This document shows, piece after piece, positions 8,547-18,567 of a stretch of DNA of 64,000 nt. Every line of letters begins with the position of its first letter. Position 1 is the stretch's first letter. The stretch covers positions 617,093-681,092 of the forward strand of contig CP076745.1 of assembly GCA_019262145.1 (NCBI GenBank). Reading direction: 5' to 3'. The notes under the pieces were generated by a model. That model did no database searches. It was given only the letters and a program-made list of their open reading frames with translations, and was not told the DNA's origin. A program made the position numbers and the translations under genes. Source of the DNA: Candidatus Methanogranum gryphiswaldense. Lineage in GTDB: Archaea > Thermoplasmatota > Thermoplasmata > Methanomassiliicoccales > Methanomethylophilaceae.

Positions 8547-9465
8547 TATGAAGTGCGATATGTGCGGTCATGATGCTGTAACGTTCATTCGTTACAACGG
8601 TTCTCATCTTTGCTCAGAGCATTTTCAGAAGTATGTTGAAAAGAGGATAAAAAAAGAGATAAGGAAGCAGATCAACGTGTATCCTGGCGATACCATCGCA
8701 GTTGCTGTTTCCGGAGGAAAGGACAGCATGGTCACCCTTCACATGATAGACTCTATTTTCAGGGAAAGAGGGGATATAAACATATGTGCCATATCGATAG
8801 ATGAAGGCATAAGAGGATACAGACCTCCAAGTTTGGATATTGTAAAGGATTTTTGTGCAAAGAGAGACATCGATTGGCATGTGCGCTCTTTTTCTGAATT
8901 AGGTCTTGAAATGGACGATGTTGCTCCAGTCTCCGGAGAGAACAGTCCGTGTACATACTGTGGTGTATTCAGGCGTAAACTGATGAACGATGAGGCAAGA
9001 AATGTCGGTGCCAGATTCCTTGCCACGGGTCATAATCTAGACGACATGGCGCAATCGATAATGATGAACTTCGTTCGTGGAGATATTGAGAGATTGGCAA
9101 GGTTGGGACCTCATACGAAGGTACAGCCTGGGCTTGTTCCAAGATTTCATCCGTTGAGAATGATACCCGAGAAGGAGTCCCTATTGTACGCCTTGGTATC
9201 CGGTATACCATTCTGGGATGGAGAATGTCCATATTGGAAAGAAGCTCTAAGAAATCAATATAGGGATATTGTAGACGAGTTGGAAACAAGGTCCCCTGGT
9301 TCAAAGTTCAGCATATTGTCTTCGTACGATCAGATCCGTCCCATGCTTTCTGAAGAATACACTGCAGCAGAGCTTCATTTTTGTGGATGTGGTGAGCCAA
9401 CACTCGGTGTTAGATGTAAAGCATGTGAATTGTCAGAACTGTTGATAAAGAGAATCAACGGATGA
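8536..9465 (+). CDS. ttuA: tRNA 2-thiolation enzyme TtuA/Ncs6 family
   Basis: This 309-residue PP-loop ATPase thiolates a tRNA uridine using sulfur passed by a ubiquitin-like carrier. An N-terminal zinc finger has CDMCGHD plus CSEH, the PP-loop is VAVSGGKDSM, and the catalytic Fe-S cysteines are in NSPCTYCGVF and GECPYWK. A C-terminal zinc finger is in FCGCGEP...RCKACEL. This order matches TtuA/CTU1. The first ATG overlaps the end of cdc6 by 11 nt; an ATG at 8548 directly follows the cdc6 stop and is equally plausible. The likely carrier partner is the small Gly-Gly protein at 54361-54555. Confidence 0.9.
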   Translation: MSGNMKCDMCGHDAVTFIRYNGSHLCSEHFQKYVEKRIKKEIRKQINVYPGDTIAVAVSGGKDSMVTLHMIDSIFRERGDINICAISIDEGIRGYRPPSLDIVKDFCAKRDIDWHVRSFSELGLEMDDVAPVSGENSPCTYCGVFRRKLMNDEARNVGARFLATGHNLDDMAQSIMMNFVRGDIERLARLGPHTKVQPGLVPRFHPLRMIPEKESLLYALVSGIPFWDGECPYWKEALRNQYRDIVDELETRSPGSKFSILSSYDQIRPMLSEEYTAAELHFCGCGEPTLGVRCKACELSELLIKRING

Positions 9466-9552
9466 TATGTTTTAACTTAGTTTGCTGGTTGGCATCAACT
9501 TTATCATTTTTCTAATACTGAAACATCGTATGAGAAATACGACATTAAAAAC

Positions 9553-10584
9553 TCAAATTATGTCTTTGAAAGGAACTATGTCACAACATGTGCACTCTAT
9601 ACACATTGTATGGAAACTACGCGTGTCAAGATGATATTTTTCCATTATTCTTTTTTGAAGATTGGCTAAGTATATCACGCGTTCCGATGTGATCGGAGGT
9701 TGTTGACCTATTGCTTTTTTTAGATTCTCTTTGTTCATAGCGTTCTGTCTGAGAGCCCTTACTGTAGGAACTACGCCCATTGAACACAATTTTTCAAAGC
9801 AATCCTCTATTTCTTGGTCTGTTTCGCCCATTCCAAATATTATATTGGAACTTACTTTTCCTTTACCGAATACATTCACTGCATATTCCAATAGGACCCA
9901 TATATTATCATAGTCTAATTCTGGACACACTTTGAGGAACATACTCTTGGTGGGAGCTTCCAGATTTAGTTTTATTTCTGTTGCACCAGCTTGTTTAAGC
10001 ATTTCAACATGCTCTTTTGTGGATACGTAGGGTTCTACACCTATGGGCATTTTCAGGAATTCATTGCGAAGTGCAGTAATGCATGACACAAATCTATCAA
10101 CCGTATCGTCCACTGAACCAGCTACACCGCTGGTCAGGGATACTGAGACTACCTTCTGTTTAGAAACAGCATCTTTCACTTTGAATACGATATCATCATC
10201 GGTCAGTCCTTTGAATGTGCTTTCATCAAGGAGTGGCGATGTGCAATAGGCACAGTGATAGATACACCTCTGGTCCAAATTGAAGAATGCTTGTTCAGGG
10301 CAATGATAGACCACGGGTTTAAGTTCGACTTTGTTCAAAAACGGTTTTCCGTTCTTGGTCATAGCGTAACTCTTGTCTTTCACGACAAGTTCGAAGTCAC
10401 CCTTATCGAAGGAAATTGACTTTTTTACCCTGAATCTGTCGAATGCGAATACCAATGAACCGTATCCTGCACCAGGACCTGCGGTGGAATGGGATACTCT
10501 GAAAGGAAATTCAAAATCCTCTGGTATTTTGACCGATCCTCCAAGTATGAGTTCGGCTTTCTTTTGGATCAGATCCTCTTCCAT
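9553..10584 (-). CDS. Radical SAM protein with extra C-terminal Cys cluster
   Basis: This 343-residue radical SAM enzyme has the 4Fe-4S motif CIYHCAYC (CX3CX2C) at ~108-115. The SAM-domain TIM-barrel pattern follows (VSLTSGVAG, IGVEPYVSTKEHVEMLKQAG, IKLNLEAP, SNIIFGMGETDQEIEDCFE). The last ~20 residues hold MCIECTCCDIVPF, a candidate auxiliary cluster or metal site. The N-terminus (~95 residues) precedes the barrel without a recognised domain. Its start overlaps the 3' end of cysS by 16 bp, making it the last gene of cysE-cysS-rSAM. I cannot assign a substrate; a cofactor-maturation or sulfur-related role is only suggested by context. Confidence 0.8.
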   Translation of the reverse strand: MEEDLIQKKAELILGGSVKIPEDFEFPFRVSHSTAGPGAGYGSLVFAFDRFRVKKSISFDKGDFELVVKDKSYAMTKNGKPFLNKVELKPVVYHCPEQAFFNLDQRCIYHCAYCTSPLLDESTFKGLTDDDIVFKVKDAVSKQKVVSVSLTSGVAGSVDDTVDRFVSCITALRNEFLKMPIGVEPYVSTKEHVEMLKQAGATEIKLNLEAPTKSMFLKVCPELDYDNIWVLLEYAVNVFGKGKVSSNIIFGMGETDQEIEDCFEKLCSMGVVPTVRALRQNAMNKENLKKAIGQQPPITSERVIYLANLQKRIMEKYHLDTRSFHTMCIECTCCDIVPFKDII

Positions 10585-11993
10585 TTCACACCATCCGCGG
10601 AATCTTCTAGTTTATATCCTGCCGCGGCAAGTTTATCCCTGACCATATCTGCAAGTTCATACTGTTTACGTGATCTGAGTTCTTTACGTAGTTCGATTAA
10701 AATATTCATCAAAGAATCGAAAGCATCATCATCTTTTTGTTCGCCTTCAGGTAATATTCCCAAGATTTCATTGAATTCTCCCATCAAAGACAGGATCTTT
10801 TCTGCATCTTTCTTGGTCAGTTTCCTCTCTCCCATGGCCTTATTGGTCGTACGTGCCAATTGGAACATTTCTTCAATAGCTGCGCGGGTATTGAAATCAT
10901 CATCCATGGCATCTTTGAATCTGGCCCTGGATCCTTCGATCATATCACATATGTCGCTGTTGCCTTCGGGTCCGGTCTTTGCATAGGATTGAAGGTCTTG
11001 GTAATTATTCCACAATCTTTTGAGTGCGACCTGTGCTTCATTCAGCATGTCCTCTCCATAGACCAGGGGGCTGCTGTAATGGGTGTTTAGGAAGTAGAAA
11101 CGAATCGTATACTTATCGAATTTTTCAGTCACGTCTTTAACTCTGAAGAAGTTGCCAAGGGATTTTGACATTTTTTCTTCTTTAGAATTGCTTGCACCCT
11201 TCACTTGCAACATGCCGTTATGTATCCAGTAATTAGCCAGAGGTTTTCCTGTTGCCGCTTCGGATTGCAATATCTCATTTTCATGATGGGGGAAGATAAG
11301 GTCGTTCCCTCCACCATGTATGTCTATTGTCTCACCCAGGTGATGTCTGATCATAGCTGAGCATTCAATATGCCATCCTGGCCTGCCTTCTCCCCACGGT
11401 GAGCTCCAACTGCAGTGTTCCTCAGGCTTAGCTGCTTTCCATACTGCGAAATCCAAAGGATCCTTCTTTTGTTCATCCTGTGTTATGCGTCCCGAGGATT
11501 CCATGTCTTCGATCTTTCTGTTCGAGAGTTTACCGTAATCCTGTTTTTTTCTAACTGAGAAGTACACGCTGCCATCTGGTGTTGTGTAACCGTAACCGTT
11601 CTTGATGATCCCTTGGACCATGGCGATTATATCATCCATGCTCTCGCTGGCCTTAGGATAAATATCGGCCTTTTTTATACCAAGTTTCGCGGCATCTTTG
11701 AAATATTCTTCTATGTATCTTGTAGACAGCTCGAGAGGATCGATACCTTCTTTGTTGGCTTTGATGATGATCTTATCGTCAACATCAGTGAAATTTGTTA
11801 CATGAGTGACATCGTAACCTGAATATCTGAGGTATCTGGCTATCATGTCGAATACGATCATGCTTCTTGCATGGCCCATATGAATGTCATCGTATACGGT
11901 GACCCCGCACACGTACATTTTGACTTTACCAGGTTCTATCGAAATGAATTCTTCTTTTTTATTGGTCAGATTATTGTGGATCATTAAAGACAT
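10569..11993 (-). CDS. cysS: Cysteinyl-tRNA synthetase
   Basis: This 474-residue class I synthetase charges tRNA-Cys. Zinc and active-site Cys are in MYVCGVTVYD, the HIGH motif is IHMGHARS, the zinc/substrate region is GWHIECSAM with HHLGETIDIHGGG, and KMSKS is KMSKSLGN. Length is usual. Only 3 nt separate it from the end of cysE upstream, so cysteine precursor synthesis and cysteine charging are in one operon. Many methanogens use the SepRS/SepCysS route instead; this lineage carries the direct enzyme. Confidence 0.95.
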   Translation of the reverse strand: MSLMIHNNLTNKKEEFISIEPGKVKMYVCGVTVYDDIHMGHARSMIVFDMIARYLRYSGYDVTHVTNFTDVDDKIIIKANKEGIDPLELSTRYIEEYFKDAAKLGIKKADIYPKASESMDDIIAMVQGIIKNGYGYTTPDGSVYFSVRKKQDYGKLSNRKIEDMESSGRITQDEQKKDPLDFAVWKAAKPEEHCSWSSPWGEGRPGWHIECSAMIRHHLGETIDIHGGGNDLIFPHHENEILQSEAATGKPLANYWIHNGMLQVKGASNSKEEKMSKSLGNFFRVKDVTEKFDKYTIRFYFLNTHYSSPLVYGEDMLNEAQVALKRLWNNYQDLQSYAKTGPEGNSDICDMIEGSRARFKDAMDDDFNTRAAIEEMFQLARTTNKAMGERKLTKKDAEKILSLMGEFNEILGILPEGEQKDDDAFDSLMNILIELRKELRSRKQYELADMVRDKLAAAGYKLEDSADGVKWKRI

Positions 11994-11996
11994 GGT

Positions 11997-12689
11997 TCAT
12001 TCCTTCTTGAATGTGGAGTTTTTAGGTATGGATAAATCTGCAAGGTCTTGAAGATTGGATGCTTCTTGAAGTTGTTTGATAGCTTCGCGTAATGCCTCTA
12101 TTTCGCATTCCAATTGTTGAACGCGGTCTGATATGTAGTCTGGTAGATCATTATGTTTTAGAGGATCGTGTTTTACTCCGTCCTTCAATATGATCTTTCC
12201 AGGCACACCGACCACAGTGCAGTTTGGTGGAACATCTTTCAGGACGACTGACCCAGCCCCAATTCTGACGTTATCACCTATCGTTATGTTACCGAGGACG
12301 GTCGCATTAGCACCACAGACGATGTTGTTTCCGAGAGTTGGATGTCTTTTTCCTTTGTTAGCAGACACACCTCCCAATGTCACTCCTTGGTAGAGTGTGA
12401 CATCATTGCCGATAATGGCCGTCTCACCGATGACCACACCTGTTGCATGGTCAATGAAGAATCCTTTGCCTATTGTTGCACCAGGGTGTATGTCGCACCC
12501 TGTTAGTTGATGTGCTTTGAAATTTATTTCCCTAGCTTCCATATATTTTCCCTGAAGCCAAAGTTCGTGACTCTCTCTGTACATACATACAGCATGCAGT
12601 CCAGTATGGAATTTGATTGCATCTTCCTCATTGATGATCGCAGGGTCGCGTTCCATCACTGCTTTTAGGTCATCGGGATCTATTCTCAT
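11997..12689 (-). CDS. cysE: Serine O-acetyltransferase
   Basis: This 230-residue left-handed beta-helix acetyltransferase makes O-acetylserine for cysteine synthesis. Hexapeptide repeats and the catalytic core are in GCDIHPGATIGKGFFIDHATG, VVIGETAIIGNDVTLYQGVTLGG and KGKRHPTLGNNIVCGANATVLG, which is typical CysE (His in IDHATG and KRHP). The C-terminal ~50 residues are predicted helical/coiled (VQQLECEIEALREAIKQLQ). It is the first gene of cysE-cysS-rSAM. A TATA-like TAATAAATAGATAAATAAAC (reverse strand) lies in the 112-bp gap upstream. No cysK is in the window. Confidence 0.93.
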   Translation of the reverse strand: MRIDPDDLKAVMERDPAIINEEDAIKFHTGLHAVCMYRESHELWLQGKYMEAREINFKAHQLTGCDIHPGATIGKGFFIDHATGVVIGETAIIGNDVTLYQGVTLGGVSANKGKRHPTLGNNIVCGANATVLGNITIGDNVRIGAGSVVLKDVPPNCTVVGVPGKIILKDGVKHDPLKHNDLPDYISDRVQQLECEIEALREAIKQLQEASNLQDLADLSIPKNSTFKKE

Positions 12690-12801
12690 GCTATCAGTAC
12701 GTCAATGAATACCCCGTTTATTTATCTATTTATTAAGTCAACAATGATAACATCATTGCACATCAACGATAAATACGCGATTTTAATGTGATCACACACT
12801 T

Positions 12802-14733
12802 TCATTGATCGAATTCTTCCGGATCATTGTTACCAAATTTCACTGCTGGGCATGGTCCGTAGCAATCCTTGCAGAATATGCATTCATCTTCATGTATGGC
12901 GACTTTGCCATCTTCGATATAAAGGGCACCTGGTTTACATCTGGCCACACATAGTCCACATCCTACACATTGTTCGGCACGGACCACAAGTTGGAATGCT
13001 TCATTCATATGTTGTTTTGCGTCATTCTCTACATAGGCCTTGGATATTATGGCTCCATCACCGTAGAATGTGACATAGTCTGCTTCCAGATAATTCTCTT
13101 CCTCGTTATGGTTTATTACCCATCCCAATGCATGTGTGAAAGGTTTTAGTTTATGAAGGTCGATTGGTCTGGACAGTGCGGCTTCTATGCTATAGCCCAT
13201 AGTGCAAGGTGAGTATCCTTCCTGTATCTTTATACCGACAGGGCCGCTGATAGATTTATTTGTTTTTTTGGTCAATTCGGGCACATCCTTTCCAGTGATT
13301 CTTTTTATCTCATCGCGAATAGATTGTGGAGCGGATTTCCATCTCCACAGTCCATAATCCTTCCATTCTGCGGGAAGCTCATTTTCCTTTGTGTAGTCGT
13401 CGAGGAATTTGTCCCATTGGGGATATCTGTCTGCAGACCTTACGATATCGAATTCAGCAAGATCTGATGCAGGACATAGGAAACATCCTATTCTGTCCAG
13501 CCCTTTGGTGTACCATATGTTGTAAGGCTCTTTGCGCATGAATATGTACATCCAGATGTGCATGGCACTCCAGTTCTGTATCGGAGATGCCCCTATTTGT
13601 CCTGGTGTCCAAGGGTTTTGCCATACGCGAGGTTTAGCATTTCTTGCTTCAGATTCGTATTTCCTTTGTCCTATGAACGATAGGACGCCATTGGGGAAAT
13701 TCTTGTTTATTGCAGATACCATCGGTCCTAATTTATTCGTTTTGCAGCACCATCTGAAATCCTTTGCGGGCGGACCGAATTGTACTAAGTTGCCAAAGAA
13801 AGCATCCACTGGTGCTTTTTCTTCGATCAATTTTATGTTATGTCTTTGGCAGACATCATGCACATGTTCCACGGTCTCATTGAATTCAAGTCCCGTATCT
13901 ATGAACATAGCAGGTATGTCCAATCCTGCATCTATGGACAGAAGCAAGGTGGCCAGTGAATCCTTTCCTCCAGAGAAGGAGACAACAGTTGGAAGATCGT
14001 ATTTCACCATTGTGTTCCGCATGAAGCCCATGGCCTCTACGATCCTTTTATCCATGACGGCTCTGTTCGCTTCAACAGCGTCATCCCATGTATGAGGGGC
14101 ACCCGGTGTTATGAATTCTTCGGGTTTGTACCATCTGGTCTTTACGCCGACTCCTTTTTCTTGTTTGAGCATGTCCTCAACGGACATTTTGGCGATACCT
14201 GTAGCTATCACTTTCATATCGGGGTCTACAATTATGACCTCATCCCCGTTCTTGATATCAGGATGCGCGTCCATTATTCCTGGACCCATGAGGTTCTTGC
14301 TCTCCTGTATGAATTTTATGGCTCCTGGATCGCAGACCACATATGCTCTTTTCAATTTTCCTTCTAGACGTATTGCGCCTTGTAGGCGTATTATGAATTG
14401 CCATCCTCTGCCGACGTCATACCTCATGGTGCCGACAACACAGCCATCCACCAGTACCTCGTCCATGCGGTCTATCGCAGGAGATTTGTTTAGTATGACC
14501 AGGTGACCTTCAGGGATGACCTCTTTACCCGAGCCCTCTCCAAAAAGACCATCTATGACCCCTCTTATGTGTTGTATGTCATTATCGAATGCTGGCCTGG
14601 AATCTGCCGGTGGTGTGAGTTCCATCTCTTTTGTCCTGGACCCGCAAACGGGACATTTATCTGTCTCGAGAATAGGTAGATTGCACTCAAAACACCATCT
14701 GAGGTGATTTTTTCCAAGTCTTATAGATCCCAT
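12802..14733 (-). CDS. PUA / PAPS-reductase-like PP-loop / ferredoxin fusion
   Basis: This 643-residue multidomain protein has four parts. Residues ~14-30 form a zinc ribbon (CFEC...CPVC). Residues ~95-205 look like a PUA domain (VIPEGHLVILNKSPA, GDEVIIVDPDMKVIATG). Residues ~245-420 are a PAPS-reductase-type PP-loop domain with SFSGGKDSLATLL (~254) and FRWCCKTNKLGP. Residues ~585-630 are a two-cluster ferredoxin (CVGCGLCVARCKPGAL and CIFCKDCYGPCPA). The architecture is known in methanogens, annotated as PAPS reductase, but the PUA domain suggests an RNA substrate, for example a thiolation reaction (inference). It stands alone, next to the cysE operon in the same orientation. Confidence 0.85.
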   Translation of the reverse strand: MGSIRLGKNHLRWCFECNLPILETDKCPVCGSRTKEMELTPPADSRPAFDNDIQHIRGVIDGLFGEGSGKEVIPEGHLVILNKSPAIDRMDEVLVDGCVVGTMRYDVGRGWQFIIRLQGAIRLEGKLKRAYVVCDPGAIKFIQESKNLMGPGIMDAHPDIKNGDEVIIVDPDMKVIATGIAKMSVEDMLKQEKGVGVKTRWYKPEEFITPGAPHTWDDAVEANRAVMDKRIVEAMGFMRNTMVKYDLPTVVSFSGGKDSLATLLLSIDAGLDIPAMFIDTGLEFNETVEHVHDVCQRHNIKLIEEKAPVDAFFGNLVQFGPPAKDFRWCCKTNKLGPMVSAINKNFPNGVLSFIGQRKYESEARNAKPRVWQNPWTPGQIGASPIQNWSAMHIWMYIFMRKEPYNIWYTKGLDRIGCFLCPASDLAEFDIVRSADRYPQWDKFLDDYTKENELPAEWKDYGLWRWKSAPQSIRDEIKRITGKDVPELTKKTNKSISGPVGIKIQEGYSPCTMGYSIEAALSRPIDLHKLKPFTHALGWVINHNEEENYLEADYVTFYGDGAIISKAYVENDAKQHMNEAFQLVVRAEQCVGCGLCVARCKPGALYIEDGKVAIHEDECIFCKDCYGPCPAVKFGNNDPEEFDQ

Positions 14734-15077
14734 AATTCCATCACTGTTCTACCTGCTATAGATGAAGGAGATAAATAATTTGGTGGATTGTAAATGAGTT
14801 TGTCGCTCCGTATATACGTTAACCCAATACGATTTCACTATGATAGATGGATTTCATGCAGGAATTAATCTTGTGATGATCAACAGGCCATGTTCTATAA
14901 CATTCTCATTTTGAATTGATAGATGTTAACATTTGTATATCGCTTTTGATGTCATTTTAGATTATTTAGAGTCTTATGGACAAAGTTGTAATCTGGCCGT
15001 AGGTCCATTATCGGAACGTATAAATCGTTTCGATCAGATTAAGCTACTGGCTGTGTAAAAGTTATGGTGATGGTCGA
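14734..15077. promoter_or_regulatory. Divergent intergenic region with TATA-flanking inverted repeat
   Basis: This 344-bp gene-free region lies between the PAPS-reductase-like gene (left) and the YoaK-family gene (right). TCGGAACG (15011-15018) and CGTTTCGA (15026-15033) form an 8-bp inverted repeat with one mismatch. It brackets TATAAAT (15019-15025), about 50 bp before the right-hand gene. A repressor bound there would block TBP. I see no tRNA or other RNA gene in the rest. Confidence 0.45.
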
Positions 15078-15827
15078 GTGAGCAGTTACCCAGTGGACGA
15101 ACGTGTAAGGGACATATTAGTTGTTGTCTTGGCATGTGGTGCTGGATGCATGGATGCATTTGCCATATTGGCCTTGGGAGGGGTATTCATTTTTGCCTTG
15201 ACAGGCAACACGATATTCATGGCGATATCGATAGTGGATGGTAATTACGTCAAGCTACTCACAACCCTCATTGTATTTGCTGCATTTATTCCAGGTACTC
15301 TTTTGGGTACAAAGATGTTAAAATCATCAGAACCAGGGCAGTGTTGGAATTCTCAGATGACCAAAGCCATGAGCTTGGAAGCTGGTCTAATTTTTATTTT
15401 CTTTGTTCTGCTTTATTTGCGTGGCGACAATACTGAATTTGCATCATTGGTACTTCCTATTGCCGTCAGTAGTTTCGCAATGGGCCTCCAATTCTCAATC
15501 ACCAGTAGGCTGGCAGTAAAGGGAGCGATGGTCATCATGATAACAGGGATGTTGATCAAGCTCTTCAATGAAATGGTCTTTCCAGATATCAAGGAGAAAG
15601 TAGAGATACCAGAAAAAAAGGCAATCACAGGTACAAAGAGGCCATTATCTGAAAACACATCCAGGTTCTTTGGTTTAGTATGGATATCGTTCTTCGTTGG
15701 GGCTTTACTCTCTGCTCTCTTGATAAGGGTAAATTTGCTTCTTCCAGTAATTTTCATACTAGCAATGGAAATTCTGATACTCTTGTTTGTGACGGTCGGA
15801 AGGAAGAAAATGGAGTCCACCCATTAA
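15078..15827 (+). CDS. YoaK (DUF1275) family membrane protein
   Basis: This 249-residue integral membrane protein has about six hydrophobic segments. The YoaK/DUF1275 signature is present: VVLACGAGCMDAFAILALGG followed by VFIFALTGNTIFMAISI, and later SSFAMGLQFSITSRLAVKG and MVIMITGMLIKL. Function of the family is unknown; a transporter role is often guessed. The start codon is GTG; no in-frame ATG lies close upstream. A TATA box inside an inverted repeat at 15011-15033 suggests control by a repressor. Confidence 0.78.
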   Translation: MSSYPVDERVRDILVVVLACGAGCMDAFAILALGGVFIFALTGNTIFMAISIVDGNYVKLLTTLIVFAAFIPGTLLGTKMLKSSEPGQCWNSQMTKAMSLEAGLIFIFFVLLYLRGDNTEFASLVLPIAVSSFAMGLQFSITSRLAVKGAMVIMITGMLIKLFNEMVFPDIKEKVEIPEKKAITGTKRPLSENTSRFFGLVWISFFVGALLSALLIRVNLLLPVIFILAMEILILLFVTVGRKKMESTH

Positions 15828-15989
15828 AGTAGTAATGTAAAGACGACCAATGGGGACAATCAGGTCAACTCAAAAGTCATCTTAATGATAGAGTGAACAT
15901 TGAGGATGTCGATTTCAAAGATCTGTCTGATTTATCTCTTATAAAAAGACTAAATATATTAAACGACGTGGAGGCGTGAAAGTGATCTT

Positions 15990-17195
15990 ATGAAGACTAA
16001 GATAAAAGCTTCCAGGCGTGCGTTGGGAATGGATTATGCGATTCGTGAAGTAGTAGTCCCAGCCGATGCTGCCGAGAAAAACGGCAAGAAGCTTTACAAA
16101 CTTAACATAGGTGACCCAAATAAATGGGATTTTGAGACACCCGAGTACTTCAAGAACACACTGAGAGAGGCCGTGGATAATACCGATAACGGGTATGGGG
16201 ATTCCCAGGGTAACCTCAATCTCAGAGAAGCGATAGTTCAGAGAGAACGTGAGAAACACGGAGTGAAAATAACATCGAACGATGTCTATGTCACGGCCGG
16301 ACTCAGCGAATGCATAAATGTGCTAATGGCAACTCTCATCGAGCCAGGAGACGAGGTGCTCGTTCCTGGGCCAGGGTATCCATCCTACGCACAGTATACG
16401 AATTTTTACGAGGGAAAGATCGTACCATATGAGCAGATCGAAAGAGAAGAATGGCGTCCAGACATCGATATGATGCGCGATCGCATTACCGATAGGACAA
16501 AAGCACTGGTGGTCATAAATCCAAATAATCCAACCGGTGCAGTTTATTCTGAAAAAGATCTGAGGGCTATCGGTGACATCGCAGCAGAATACAACATTCC
16601 CCTCATATCGGATGAGATCTACGATAAGATCGTATTCAAAGGTAATTTCTTTTCATTGTCCAGATTACCGGATGATGTTCCGAGGATAATCATGAATGGT
16701 TTTTCCAAGGTCAATCTTATGCCTGGATGGAGAGAAGGATATTGTTACTTCATGGATAAGAATGGGCTCATGGATGAGATACGTGAGGGCATGATGAAAC
16801 AATTCCGCGTCAGGATTTGTCCCAATGTTCCTTGTCAGGAAGCGGCGCGGGCATCACTTCAAGGACCTCAAGATTACATAGTCGATATGAATCGCAAACT
16901 CAAGGAGAGGGCTGATTTCACATATAAGAGGTTGAATGAGATCCCAGGGATATCCACAAGAAGGGCAATGGGTGCGTTATACATGTTCCCCAAGGTAGAA
17001 CTTGGTAACACCTGGAAGTCTGACAAGGATTTCGTATTCGATCTCATAAAAGAAGAAGGGGTCGTATTCGTCCATGGTTCTGGATTCTGTAAAGAATTCG
17101 GGCAGTCTCACTTCAGAACTATCTTGTTACCTCCGATGGAAACTTTGGAAGAGGCGTACGATCTCTTTGAGAAGTTCATGGTAAGACATCAATGA
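15990..17195 (+). CDS. PLP-dependent aminotransferase (class I/II)
   Basis: This 401-residue fold-type I aminotransferase is close to archaeal alanine/aspartate-type enzymes. Motifs are NIGDPNKWDFETPEY, VTAGLSECINVLMATLIEPGD, VPGPGYPSYAQYTNFYEG, VVINPNNPTGAVY, SDEIYDKIVF and the PLP lysine in NGFSKVNLMPGWREGY. Length is normal. In methanogens such enzymes make alanine or aspartate; the precise substrate cannot be read from sequence. GTGGAGGCG lies ~10-20 bp upstream of the start and a TATA-like ACTAAATATATTAAAC ~30 bp upstream. A shared palindromic terminator with ribH follows. Confidence 0.88.
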   Translation: MKTKIKASRRALGMDYAIREVVVPADAAEKNGKKLYKLNIGDPNKWDFETPEYFKNTLREAVDNTDNGYGDSQGNLNLREAIVQREREKHGVKITSNDVYVTAGLSECINVLMATLIEPGDEVLVPGPGYPSYAQYTNFYEGKIVPYEQIEREEWRPDIDMMRDRITDRTKALVVINPNNPTGAVYSEKDLRAIGDIAAEYNIPLISDEIYDKIVFKGNFFSLSRLPDDVPRIIMNGFSKVNLMPGWREGYCYFMDKNGLMDEIREGMMKQFRVRICPNVPCQEAARASLQGPQDYIVDMNRKLKERADFTYKRLNEIPGISTRRAMGALYMFPKVELGNTWKSDKDFVFDLIKEEGVVFVHGSGFCKEFGQSHFRTILLPPMETLEEAYDLFEKFMVRHQ

Positions 17196-17225
17196 TGGCT
17201 TGAATCTTTACGAAAACATTAAATG

Positions 17226-17252
17226 GCCGGGAAATTCCCGGCATGAATTTTT
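17226..17252. terminator. Bidirectional terminator between aminotransferase and ribH
   Basis: GCCGGGAA (17226-17233) and TTCCCGGC (17235-17242) form a perfect inverted repeat around one base, followed by a T-rich tract (17246-17252) on the plus strand. It lies between two convergent genes and its T-run overlaps the ribH stop codon. Confidence 0.75.
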
Positions 17253-17667
17253 AAACTTTTTCTAATCTTTTCAGCATCTTTACTGCCGCATCTACTACAT
17301 CGCGACCTTTTTCAATACGATCTACAGCTTGGAGTTGAGTCATATTCGGTCCTGTAATTCCGAAGGCGACAGGTTTGTTGTATTTCAACGAAAGATCCGC
17401 AATCTGTCTGGATGCTTGTGATATGACTATCTGATCATGATCGGTCTCTCCTTTGATGACAGCTCCAATCGTTATCACGGCATCTACGTCTGTCTTTTCA
17501 AGCATGGTCTGTACTGCAAGGGGGATCTCGAATACCCCAGGTACCATTATTGTCTTGCTTATTTGGACGTCAAGGAATTCGGCTTCTGCCTTAGCCCTTT
17601 CGATCATCATCATCGTAACGTCATAGTTGAATTCCGCTGCTACCATTCCTAGTTTGTATTTTGCCAT
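17251..17667 (-). CDS. ribH: 6,7-dimethyl-8-ribityllumazine synthase
   Basis: This 138-residue lumazine synthase condenses the pyrimidinedione with dihydroxybutanone phosphate in riboflavin synthesis. Motifs: VAAEFNYDVTMMMIERA, VPGVFEIPLAVQTML, the ITIGAVIKGETDHDQIV loop with the catalytic His, and KPVAFGITGPNMTQLQAVDR. I chose the ATG at 17667 rather than the upstream codon at 17703, because GGTGAT directly precedes it and the family starts with a short M-x-K-Y-K-L stretch. It starts 5 nt after the ribC stop. Confidence 0.94.
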   Translation of the reverse strand: MAKYKLGMVAAEFNYDVTMMMIERAKAEAEFLDVQISKTIMVPGVFEIPLAVQTMLEKTDVDAVITIGAVIKGETDHDQIVISQASRQIADLSLKYNKPVAFGITGPNMTQLQAVDRIEKGRDVVDAAVKMLKRLEKV

Positions 17668-17671
17668 TTTA

Positions 17672-18563
<892 letters not shown>

Positions 18564-18567
<4 letters not shown>

